Below are positions 10,283 to 17,500 of a DNA stretch of 61,283 nt, piece after piece. Location: assembly GCA_019873655.1 (NCBI GenBank), contig JAIOAU010000017.1, forward strand, positions 1-61,283, in the 5' to 3' direction. A program made the position numbers and the translations under genes. Source of the stretch: Chloroflexota bacterium. Lineage in GTDB: Bacteria; Chloroflexota; Anaerolineae; Anaerolineales; Villigracilaceae. Position 1 is the first letter of the stretch, and every line of letters begins with the position of its first letter. The notes beneath the pieces were generated by a model that was given only the letters and a program-made list of their open reading frames with translations, searched no databases and was not told where the DNA came from.

Positions 10283-10807
10283 CTACGGGAAAATCTCCTC
10301 CGCCCGGTCGCGCTTGCGGCGCAGAGACCAGTAACTGCCGCCGAGCAGGAGCAGATAGAGAATGACGACCGCGTTGTATCCCCCAGGCATGTTGAGCGGG
10401 TCAGTCGCGCCGAGGGCAAGCAGGTTGATCCAGCCCACCAGCAGGAAGCCGCCGATGAGGTCGAGGCGTTTGGAGAGCGCCACCCTGCGCCAGCGCGAGT
10501 GCAGGCCCAAAATTGCCGCCGGCAGGAGCGCCGCCAGTTCGACCACCAGCCAGAGCAGAATCCGCCAGGGAGACAGGTAGATGAAACTCCACTGGTAGCC
10601 ATACAGCGGGATGAATTGCCAGACATCTACGCCCCGCGGTCCCGTCAGCGAGAACATCAGGCTGGTCAGGAGCGTGTTTTCGTAGTTTTTGATAAACCCC
10701 TGAATCAGCATGATGACCGCCGCGCCCAGGGTGAGATAGAACCACTTTTCCCAGCGCGGCAGGCGGGCTTCGAGTCTTTCGATGGAAAGAGGCGGTTTAT
10801 TGCTCAT
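10283..10807 (-). CDS. Hypothetical integral membrane protein
   Basis: This 174-residue protein has four clear hydrophobic segments (around WFYLTLGAAVIMLIQGF, RILLWLVVELAALLPAAIL, DLIGGFLLVGWINLLAL, NAVVILYLLLLGGSYW) and a basic C-terminus. I do not recognise the family. Its start overlaps the end of the PadR-type gene by 11 bases, so it is translationally coupled to that regulator, the usual arrangement for a regulator and the membrane protein it controls. PadR partners are often exporters, but nothing here shows transport. Confidence 0.75.
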   Translation of the reverse strand: MSNKPPLSIERLEARLPRWEKWFYLTLGAAVIMLIQGFIKNYENTLLTSLMFSLTGPRGVDVWQFIPLYGYQWSFIYLSPWRILLWLVVELAALLPAAILGLHSRWRRVALSKRLDLIGGFLLVGWINLLALGATDPLNMPGGYNAVVILYLLLLGGSYWSLRRKRDRAEEIFP

Positions 10808-11183
10808 GGCTTTCTCCCTTCTCCAGAAGGCGGCGGATGCGCTCCGCCACTTCGGGGTGTTGAAAAATCAGGATGTTGCGTTCGATGAAGCGGCGCAGCA
10901 ACTCGCGCCCGTCCCCGGTCAGACGGTAGTACTTGCGCGGCGGACCGAGGCTGGACGCCCCCGCTTCGCTGGCCACCAGCCCCATCTCCTCGAAGCGGCT
11001 GACGGCGCGGTAGACGCTGTTGTCGTCGGCGCTCATCGTCCCCTGACTGGCGCGCAGCACCTCGGCGCTCATCTCGTAGGGGTAGCGCGGCTTCTCATCC
11101 AGCAGGAGGAGCAGCCAGAAGGTGAGCAGCCCTTTCTTGTAGACGCTTTCCCAGTTTTCGAGCAGACGGTCGAGTTCGGGCAT
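10797..11183 (-). CDS. PadR-family transcriptional regulator
   Basis: This 128-residue protein has a PadR-type winged helix: LLTFWLLLLLDEKPRYPYEM starts the domain, NSVYRAVSRFEEMGLV is the recognition region, and PPRKYYRLTGDGRELL is the characteristic wing. A short C-terminal helix would mediate dimerisation. The start has AAAGGAGAA upstream. An inverted repeat GTATTAT-N9-ATAATAC sits between promoter and start and is a likely site of self-repression. It is the first gene of a two-gene unit with the membrane protein. Confidence 0.9.
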   Translation of the reverse strand: MPELDRLLENWESVYKKGLLTFWLLLLLDEKPRYPYEMSAEVLRASQGTMSADDNSVYRAVSRFEEMGLVASEAGASSLGPPRKYYRLTGDGRELLRRFIERNILIFQHPEVAERIRRLLEKGESHEQ

Positions 11184-11198
11184 TCCTGTTCTCCTTTG

Positions 11199-11221
11199 GT
11201 ATTATTCTACGTGTATAATAC
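11199..11221 (-). promoter_or_regulatory. Inverted repeat, probable PadR operator
   Basis: GTATTAT at 11199-11205 and ATAATAC at 11215-11221 are exact reverse complements with a 9-base spacer. The element lies 15 bases upstream of the padR start, next to its ribosome-binding site, where binding would block the padR transcript. Confidence 0.6.
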
Positions 11222-11292
11222 TTTTATAAGTATAGCATAGAAAATCGCTGCACGTCAATGACTCCCCTACAGAATTATTAGGCTTGGAAGGT

Positions 11293-11321
11293 TTGACGCA
11301 AGTCCCCCTTACAAGTATAAT
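11293..11321 (+). promoter_or_regulatory. Promoter of the ten-gene operon 11366-26128
   Basis: TTGACG (11293-11298) and TATAAT (11316-11321) are separated by exactly 17 bases. It is the only strong promoter seen before the terminator at 26134. Confidence 0.75.
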
Positions 11322-11365
11322 CATTTTACCTTGTGTCCCCTCCAGGGACGTTCTCCGAGGCCCCC

Positions 11366-12181
11366 ATGGCGCTGCGCGGTAATCTGCGTGATTTTACGAT
11401 AACGCAACTCCTCAATCTCATCAACCTGGCCCGCAAGACGGGGACGCTGATCGTCGAAGGTCCCAGCGAGACGGCGCAGGTGTCTTTTCGTGATGGAAAA
11501 CTGGCCTACGCGCAAATTGGGCGCGAGGATGGCGGGTTGGCGTCCATCCTGTATAAGGCCAACAAACTCTCTGCCGGTCAGTATCGGGCCATCCAGCAGC
11601 GCGCCGGGTCCATCTCCGATAAGGAACTTGGCCTCTTGCTCATCAACGCCGGCTACGTCACCCAGGAAGACATTCTCACGAATCTGCAGCAGCATTTTAC
11701 CGACATCGTCCAGCGCTTGTTTACCTGGGTAGAAGGTTTCTTCCGTTTCGAAAACGACCAATTGCCTCCCGAAGACCGCATCAACGTCCGCCTCGACCTG
11801 GAGAATTTGATCATCGAAGGGTCGCGGCAATTGCGCGAGTGGGAGCAATTGCAAGACGAGATCCCCAGCCTGGATATGGCGCTCAAGTTCACCGACCGGC
11901 CGGACGCCAATCTGCGCAAGGTCAATTTGAGCGTGGAAGAGTGGCGGGTGGTTTCCTATATTAACCCGAAGAACACCATCCGACAGATTGCGAATGCAAC
12001 CAAGATGAACGATTTGGAAATTCGCCGAATCGTCTATGGATTGTTGCAGGCTGGTTTGGTAGAAATTTGTCGTCCGGAGGGCGCGCCTGCGCCTCCTCCG
12101 GCGCGCATGTTCCCGACCGAGAACAAGGACGAGCAGAAATCGCTGGTCAACCGTCTGATCAATCGCATTCGGTCGCTCTAA
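11366..12181 (+). CDS. DUF4388 (PATAN-like) domain protein
   Basis: This 271-residue protein begins with a DUF4388 domain (ALRGNLRDFTITQLLNLIN, RKTGTLIVEG, VSFRDGKLAYAQIG), continues with a helical region, and ends with a winged-helix-like segment (NTIRQIANATKMNDLEIRRIVYGLLQAGLVEI in parts). DUF4388 proteins occur with Ras-like GTPases and two-component systems in Chloroflexota, Myxococcota and Deinococcota, and the next gene here is such a GTPase. It probably acts as an adaptor or effector. The ATG at 11366 has CGAGG 5 bases upstream; a GTG at 11333 would add 11 poorly conserved residues. It is first in the operon. Confidence 0.85.
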   Translation: MALRGNLRDFTITQLLNLINLARKTGTLIVEGPSETAQVSFRDGKLAYAQIGREDGGLASILYKANKLSAGQYRAIQQRAGSISDKELGLLLINAGYVTQEDILTNLQQHFTDIVQRLFTWVEGFFRFENDQLPPEDRINVRLDLENLIIEGSRQLREWEQLQDEIPSLDMALKFTDRPDANLRKVNLSVEEWRVVSYINPKNTIRQIANATKMNDLEIRRIVYGLLQAGLVEICRPEGAPAPPPARMFPTENKDEQKSLVNRLINRIRSL

Positions 12182-12202
12182 CTTTTGTCGAGGATAGTCA
12201 TC

Positions 12203-12745
12203 ATGCAAACGGTCAAAATGGTCGTCACAGGTCCTTTCAACGCTGGCAAGACGGAGTTCATCCGTTCGGTCAGCGAGATCGATGTGGTTTCGACCGAGCG
12301 CAAAATTTCCAGCGCCCTGGAGAGAACGGTCAAGGAAGCCACTACGGTAGCGATGGACTTCGGCCGCATCACGGTGGATGAGGACCTGGTCTTGTATTTG
12401 TTCGGCACCCCCGGCCAGAAACGTTTCGATTTCATGTGGGAGATTCTCTCGGAGGGGATGTTGGGATTCATCGTCCTGGTGGACAGCACCCGGCCGGAAA
12501 CCTTCCGAGAGGCGCGCTCGATCCTGGAGACTTTTCGCGCTTACGCTCCGACTCCGTATGTCGTTGCGGCCAACAAACAGGACAAGAAAGACGCCTGGGA
12601 GTTGGAAGACATGCGCCTCGCCCTGCGGCTGGATTCGAAAGTCAAGTTCCTGCCCTGCGTGGCCACCGACCGTGACTCAGTCAAGACGGTGCTGCTCGAG
12701 TTGCTCTACAGCATCCTGGCTGAGATGGAGGGTGGGGAGAAATAG
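12203..12745 (+). CDS. Ras-like small GTPase (MglA/Rab-type)
   Basis: This 180-residue protein is a single P-loop GTPase. Visible motifs are G1 GPFNAGKT, a G2-region Thr cluster (VKEATTVAMDFGRI), G3 LFGTPGQKRF in place of DxxGQ, and G4 NKQD. Such GTPases, encoded with DUF4388 or roadblock partners, act as bacterial polarity or switch proteins. The ATG at 12203 has GAGGA 9 bases upstream; a TTG at 12185 is less likely. It lies 21 bases after the DUF4388 gene and belongs to the same operon. The effector is not known. Confidence 0.9.
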   Translation: MQTVKMVVTGPFNAGKTEFIRSVSEIDVVSTERKISSALERTVKEATTVAMDFGRITVDEDLVLYLFGTPGQKRFDFMWEILSEGMLGFIVLVDSTRPETFREARSILETFRAYAPTPYVVAANKQDKKDAWELEDMRLALRLDSKVKFLPCVATDRDSVKTVLLELLYSILAEMEGGEK

Positions 12746-12769
12746 TCTCTCCATCTTGTTGTAAACGCC

Positions 12770-13567
12770 GTGTCCTCGATAACCACCGACCAGGGTATCG
12801 TACATTACGAAGTCTATGGACGCGGGCGTCCGGTCATCCTGCTGCATGGCTGGCTCGGCTCGTGGGGCCTGTGGCAGGAGACGATGACCTACCTGGGGCG
12901 CTTCTACCGCACCTATGCGCTCGATTTCTGGGGGTTTGGCGAATCGGGCAAGAAACGTGATACCTACGCCGTACAGGATTTTGTCAGTCTGGTGGACCAG
13001 TTCATGGACCACCTGGGCATCGATTCGGCGCCGCTGGTCGGTCACAGCATGGGGGGGACGGTCAGCCTGTCGGTGGCGATTCAGTACCCGGGGCGGGCCA
13101 AGAAAGTCGTCGTCGTGGGGTCTCCCATCGTCGGCTCCTCGCTGGCCTGGGCGTTGAAGATGGCCGGCCGGCGTCCGATTGCGGTCATGTTGTTCAACAT
13201 GATGTGGGCGTTCCGGCTGGGGATGCGCGTCGCCTCGCCGTTCATCTGCAAGGATCCGCGCTTCCCCGACATGATGGACAAGGACCTGTCGCGCACCACG
13301 TTGGAATCCTTCCTGCTCAGCATTGCTTCGCTGCGCCGCACCGACTTGCGCCCGATGCTCAACCAGATTCGCATCCCGGTGATGGGCATGTATGGCGACA
13401 AGGACATCATCGTCCATCCCAATCAGTGGCGGCCGCTGCTGGAGGGCGTCCCGCACGCCCGCATCGAACGCTTCGACCAGGCCGGTCATTTCATCATGCT
13501 CGATGACCCTGAGCCTTTCATGCACAAACTGAAACAATTCCTGGACGAAGAGACGCCTGCCGGATGA
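12770..13567 (+). CDS. Alpha/beta-fold hydrolase (catalytically intact paralogue)
   Basis: This 265-residue protein has the alpha/beta-hydrolase fold: oxyanion region LLHGWLGSW, nucleophile elbow GHSMGG with S93, acid Asp in MYGDKDI and catalytic His in DQAGHFIM. It starts with GTG at 12770 and its end overlaps the next ATG by 4 bases. A gapless paralogue with Gly in place of S93 closes the operon at 25337. The substrate is probably a small ester or similar molecule; the acyl-chain genes downstream suggest a lipid, but that is inference. Confidence 0.9.
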   Translation: MSSITTDQGIVHYEVYGRGRPVILLHGWLGSWGLWQETMTYLGRFYRTYALDFWGFGESGKKRDTYAVQDFVSLVDQFMDHLGIDSAPLVGHSMGGTVSLSVAIQYPGRAKKVVVVGSPIVGSSLAWALKMAGRRPIAVMLFNMMWAFRLGMRVASPFICKDPRFPDMMDKDLSRTTLESFLLSIASLRRTDLRPMLNQIRIPVMGMYGDKDIIVHPNQWRPLLEGVPHARIERFDQAGHFIMLDDPEPFMHKLKQFLDEETPAG

Positions 13568-14193
13568 AGACACCTGCAGAGGCCTACTTCTATCCCAACT
13601 CGATGGGGCGAATCATTCTGCTCGCCATGGAAGAGATTCTGGGGCGGAATGGCGTCAACGCCGTCCTCAACCTGGCCTCTCTTTCGGAATACATCGGGCG
13701 TTACCCTCCCCACAATCATGACCGCAAATTTCCCTTCGAGCAGGTCAGCCGGCTGCAAGCGGCCCTGGAGAACGCCTACGGCCCGCGCGGCGGACGCGGG
13801 CTGGCGCTGCGCGCCGGGCGCGCCTGCTTGAAATACGGCCTGCGCGAATTCGGCCCCGAACTGGGACTGACTGATTTGGCGTTTCGTCTCCTGCCTCTGG
13901 CGACCAAAATCAAGACCGGCAGCGAAGCGCTGGCGGCGCTGTTCAATGAATTTACCGACCAGCGGGTGCGGTTGGAGGCCGATGAGCAGAACCTCTACTG
14001 GCACATCGAACGCTGTCCGCTCTGCTGGCAGCGCCAAACCGACGGCCCCTGCTGTCACCTGGCGGTTGGCTTGCTCCAGGAGTCGTTATACTGGGTCAGC
14101 GGGGGCAAATACTTCCAGGTGGAAGAGACGAAATGTATTGCATCGGGGGACAGCGCGTGTACAATAGTAATTAACCGGACTCCGATTGGATAA
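13564..14193 (+). CDS. V4R-domain ligand-binding protein
   Basis: This 209-residue protein has helices at the N-terminus and a V4R domain at the C-terminus. The family's hallmark is visible: the Cys pair in ERCPLCWQRQTDGPCC, then ETKCIASGDSACTIVI, where the C-x-x-x-GD-x-x-C block binds a metal or shapes the pocket. V4R domains bind small hydrophobic ligands and were named after 4-vinyl-protochlorophyllide reductase accessory proteins. The ATG overlaps the stop of the hydrolase gene, so translation is coupled. It probably works as a sensor or carrier for the product of its neighbours; that role is inferred. Confidence 0.8.
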   Translation: MKTPAEAYFYPNSMGRIILLAMEEILGRNGVNAVLNLASLSEYIGRYPPHNHDRKFPFEQVSRLQAALENAYGPRGGRGLALRAGRACLKYGLREFGPELGLTDLAFRLLPLATKIKTGSEALAALFNEFTDQRVRLEADEQNLYWHIERCPLCWQRQTDGPCCHLAVGLLQESLYWVSGGKYFQVEETKCIASGDSACTIVINRTPIG

Positions 14194-14196
14194 TCT

Positions 14197-15474
14197 ATGC
14201 TCAAAGTCATCCTTCAGGCCCCGCGACACATTCCGCCCTTCAACGAGCCGGCGCGCGACTTGCGCATCCAGAACAAGCCGCTCTGGCTGAATCAGCGCGA
14301 CCTGCTGGCCCCCTACGTGGATCGCGAAATCGAACTCCCGCCGGGGGCGCGCCTGCCGATCTCGCGCGAACCGATGATCGTTTACCGCGACAATTTGTTC
14401 TTCGATGAATACTACATCACTGAATTCCTGACCCAGGCCAAGAAACGCAACCGCGCCGTGCGGGCCGCCTTTTCGCTGGATGACGCCGCCTTCCGGGAAC
14501 ACGCCCTGCCGCTCTCGGTCTCCTACACCCCGGCCGGCAACCTGTATTACGCCGACCTGTGGTATTACCCCAACGGCCCCGAAGCCGATGTGGAACCTTT
14601 GGTCATCGACATGCAGGCGCGCGAAATCGGCTATTACCATGTGCCGACCTACATGGCCACCGAGAGCGGCGACCTGGTCTATCAGGTCCCGCTGCGCGCC
14701 ATGATGGCCATCGACTGCTGGACGCACATCTTCATCGCCGACGGCGTCTTCGGCCTGTTCGCCCGCGGGGCGCGCTTCGAGGACCGGCTGGCCCGCGACG
14801 TCTGGTTCAAACTGGGCGTCCTGGCCACGGCCATGTACGAGGGCAAGCAATTGCTGGAGTGCTCGAAACTCGTCAAGGTGGGCAAGAACTGCGTCATCGA
14901 CCCGACCGCCATCATCCACGGCCCCACCACCATCGGCGACAACGTCACCATCAACGCCGGGGCCGTCATCGAGAATTGCATCATCGGCAGCAACGTCAAC
15001 ATCTCCCAGGGCTGTCAGTTGATGCTCTCGGTCGTCGGCGACGGCACCTTCCTGCCCTTCCGCGCCTCGCTGTTCATGACCACCATCATGGAGAACGGCA
15101 TGGTGGCGCAAAACACCTGTCTGCAGATGTGCGTGGTGGGGCGCAACACCTTCATCGGCGCCGGGAACACGTTTACGGATTATAATTTGATTCCCTCGCC
15201 GATCCGGGCGCTGGACGGCAACGATCAACTGGCGTTTGCCAACCGGCCGGTGCTGGGAGGCTGCGTCGGGCACAATTGCCGCATCGGCGCGGGGATGATC
15301 GTCTTCCCGGCCCGCACCATCGAGTCGGATGTTGTCCTGTTCGGTTCGGCCGAACGCCGCATCATTGACCGCGACGTCAAATACGAACAGAGCGATCATC
15401 ACAAACTCAAAGATGCCAGCAAACACCCGCGTCTGTATCCCCGCCGCGGCGAGGCAGACTTGACCTCATGGTAA
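14197..15474 (+). CDS. Left-handed beta-helix (hexapeptide) transferase-like protein
   Basis: This 425-residue protein has an N-terminal domain I do not recognise (residues 1-225), followed by hexapeptide repeats forming a left-handed beta-helix (VGKNCVIDPTAIIHGPTTIG, DNVTINAGAVIENCIIGSNV, NCRIGAGMIVFPARTI). Such helices are found in acyltransferases, GlmU-type enzymes and carbonic anhydrases. The gene lies 3 bases after the V4R gene and 4 bases before the acyl-ACP-reductase-like gene, so an acyl or nucleotidyl substrate is plausible. The product could be an acyltransferase; no catalytic His could be identified with confidence. Confidence 0.72.
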   Translation: MLKVILQAPRHIPPFNEPARDLRIQNKPLWLNQRDLLAPYVDREIELPPGARLPISREPMIVYRDNLFFDEYYITEFLTQAKKRNRAVRAAFSLDDAAFREHALPLSVSYTPAGNLYYADLWYYPNGPEADVEPLVIDMQAREIGYYHVPTYMATESGDLVYQVPLRAMMAIDCWTHIFIADGVFGLFARGARFEDRLARDVWFKLGVLATAMYEGKQLLECSKLVKVGKNCVIDPTAIIHGPTTIGDNVTINAGAVIENCIIGSNVNISQGCQLMLSVVGDGTFLPFRASLFMTTIMENGMVAQNTCLQMCVVGRNTFIGAGNTFTDYNLIPSPIRALDGNDQLAFANRPVLGGCVGHNCRIGAGMIVFPARTIESDVVLFGSAERRIIDRDVKYEQSDHHKLKDASKHPRLYPRRGEADLTSW

Positions 15475-15478
15475 GCGC

Positions 15479-16570
15479 GTGGACACCTTTGCCTTCATCA
15501 TCCACCCGATTGACCCCAAGCGGGACGTCAGTCGGAAGTTCCCCCTGCTTGGCCGCCTGCTCAGCGAGCGGCAGATAGACTTCTTTTCGACCTTTTTCCC
15601 GCCCGTCTATATTTCCGAAATCACCGGCGTCACCTCGCAGGCGACCGGCAAAGAGATTCGCGGCTGGTTCATCGCCTGTCCGTATACACCGCGCCGCATG
15701 ATGGAGTTGCGCGAATGGACAGTTTATCGTAAGATTATTCAGACGGGCCGCCTGGCTGAAAGGCTCGGCGCGCAAATCCTGGGACTGGGCGCTTTCACCT
15801 CCGTCATCGGCGACGCCGGCGTGACGATCGCCCGCGCCCTCGACATCCCCGTCACGACCGGCGATTCGTACACCGTCGCCATCGCCGTCGAAGCGGTGCG
15901 CGAGGCGGCGCGCGTGATGGAGATTCCGCTCCGCCAGGCGACGGCCGCCGTGGTCGGCGCGACCGGCTCGATCGGCCGGGTCTGCGCGGACCTGCTGGCC
16001 GACGATGTGGCCGAGTTGATTCTGATCGGCCGCCGCCAGGAAGCGCTCGAGGCGCTGCGCGACCAGTTGCAGGGTCCGGACCGGGCCGTCCTGCGGACGA
16101 GCACACGCGTCAACGACATCGCCCAGGCCCAGTTGATTCTGACCGTCACCAGCGCGGTGCACGAGGTCATCTACCCCGAACATTTACAGCCGGGCAGCGT
16201 GGTGTGCGACGTCGCCCGCCCTCGTGACGTTTCTGCAATGGTGGCCGCGGTCAGACATGATATATTAGTCATAGACGGCGGCATGGTGGACGTGCCGGGG
16301 CCCGTCGACTTCCACTTTAACTTCGGTTTTCCGCCGGGCAAGGCCTATGCCTGCATGGCGGAGACGATGACCCTGGCCCTGGAGGGCCGTTTCGAGGACT
16401 ATACTTTGGGTAAGAACATTACGCGCGCTCAGGTGCAGGAAATTTCCGCTCTGGCAGCCAAACACGGCTTCCGGTTGAGCGGCTTCCGCTCGTTCGAGCG
16501 CGCCGTGACGGAAGAACAAATCCAAGCCATACGCCAGGCGGCGCGCCAAGCCCGCCGTATTCGCAGTTGA
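15479..16570 (+). CDS. Acyl-ACP-reductase-like NAD(P) enzyme (AAR family)
   Basis: This 363-residue protein aligns by eye over its length with cyanobacterial long-chain acyl-ACP reductase, which makes fatty aldehydes. Shared blocks are FIIHPIDPKRDVSRKF, EITGVTSQATGKEIRGWFI, GLGAFTSVI, PVTTGDSYT, the Rossmann motif VVGATGSIGR, VIDGGMVDVPG, ACMAETMTLALEG and AAKHGF. The Cys of the ACMAE block (C292) corresponds to the catalytic Cys of the cyanobacterial enzyme. The gene starts with GTG 4 bases after its neighbour. No aldehyde deformylating oxygenase is present. It probably reduces an acyl thioester in this operon's pathway; the chain length is unknown. Confidence 0.8.
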   Translation: MDTFAFIIHPIDPKRDVSRKFPLLGRLLSERQIDFFSTFFPPVYISEITGVTSQATGKEIRGWFIACPYTPRRMMELREWTVYRKIIQTGRLAERLGAQILGLGAFTSVIGDAGVTIARALDIPVTTGDSYTVAIAVEAVREAARVMEIPLRQATAAVVGATGSIGRVCADLLADDVAELILIGRRQEALEALRDQLQGPDRAVLRTSTRVNDIAQAQLILTVTSAVHEVIYPEHLQPGSVVCDVARPRDVSAMVAAVRHDILVIDGGMVDVPGPVDFHFNFGFPPGKAYACMAETMTLALEGRFEDYTLGKNITRAQVQEISALAAKHGFRLSGFRSFERAVTEEQIQAIRQAARQARRIRS

Positions 16571-16582
16571 ACGGGAGGCACT

Positions 16583-17491
16583 ATGGGAAAATCTCGCCTG
16601 TTGGTCGTCGAAGATGATCATGACATCTCCAATATGCTGAAGATTTACTTCAGCGGGCTGGGCTACGACGTGGACGTCGCCCCGCGCGGGTCGGACGCGC
16701 TCGAAAAGACGCGTCAGGTGCTGCCTCACCTCATCGTGCTGGACATCATGCTGCCAGACATCGATGGCTATGAGGTCTGCCGCACCCTGCGGACGAACAC
16801 GCGCACCAGCCACATCCCGGTGATCTTTCTCACGCAGAAGGACGAACGCAGCGACAAGTTGCAAGGCCTCGAACTGGGCGCGGATGACTACATCACCAAG
16901 CCCTTCGACATCGAGGAGTTGAAGTTGCGCGTCCAGGGCGCCATCCGCCGCGCCGAGCGCGAAGCCCTGACCGACCCGCGCTCCGGCCTGCCCGCCGGCC
17001 GCCTGATCGAGGAGCAGTTGCGCCAGACCATCCGCCAGAACGGTTGGGCCTACATGGACATCCGCATCAATTACTTCTCGCAGTTCAACGATGTCTATGG
17101 CTTCGTGGCCGGCGATGACGTCCTGCGCTTTACGGCCATGCTGATGGGCGAGGTGGTGGACGAACTTGGCAATCCTACCGACTTCATCGGCCACGCCGGC
17201 GGCGACAATTTCATCATTATCACCTCCGAGGGCGCGGCCGAGAACATTCGTCAGCGGCTCAAGGCGCGCTTCGCCGAAGAAGTCCAGACGCACTACAACT
17301 TCATCGACCGCCAGCAGGGATACATTCTGACCTCTGGCCCCGGCGGCGTGACCGAGAAGACGCCCCTGATGACCCTTTCGGTGGGAATCGTCACGCCCAA
17401 AGAACAGACGTTTGCCGATATCCGCGAGATTACCGAACTGGCCGCCGAGGTGCGCCGTCAGGATATGCCTCCTCTGCCGACCAAAGGATAA
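16583..17491 (+). CDS. Response regulator with degenerate GGDEF domain
   Basis: This 302-residue protein has a receiver domain (residues 1-125: acidic pair VVEDDHD, phosphoacceptor Asp in VLDIMLPDIDGYE, Lys in ITKPFD) joined to a GGDEF-like domain (residues 130-295). The signature reads GGDNF, and the preceding linker SGLPAGRLIEEQL replaces the usual LTGLPNR. Loss of the Glu makes cyclase activity unlikely; it may bind nucleotide or act as an output adaptor. It lies 9 bases before the giant kinase, its probable partner. The ATG has GGGAGG upstream. Confidence 0.88.
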   Translation: MGKSRLLVVEDDHDISNMLKIYFSGLGYDVDVAPRGSDALEKTRQVLPHLIVLDIMLPDIDGYEVCRTLRTNTRTSHIPVIFLTQKDERSDKLQGLELGADDYITKPFDIEELKLRVQGAIRRAEREALTDPRSGLPAGRLIEEQLRQTIRQNGWAYMDIRINYFSQFNDVYGFVAGDDVLRFTAMLMGEVVDELGNPTDFIGHAGGDNFIIITSEGAAENIRQRLKARFAEEVQTHYNFIDRQQGYILTSGPGGVTEKTPLMTLSVGIVTPKEQTFADIREITELAAEVRRQDMPPLPTKG

Positions 17492-17500
17492 TCCTCGCTT

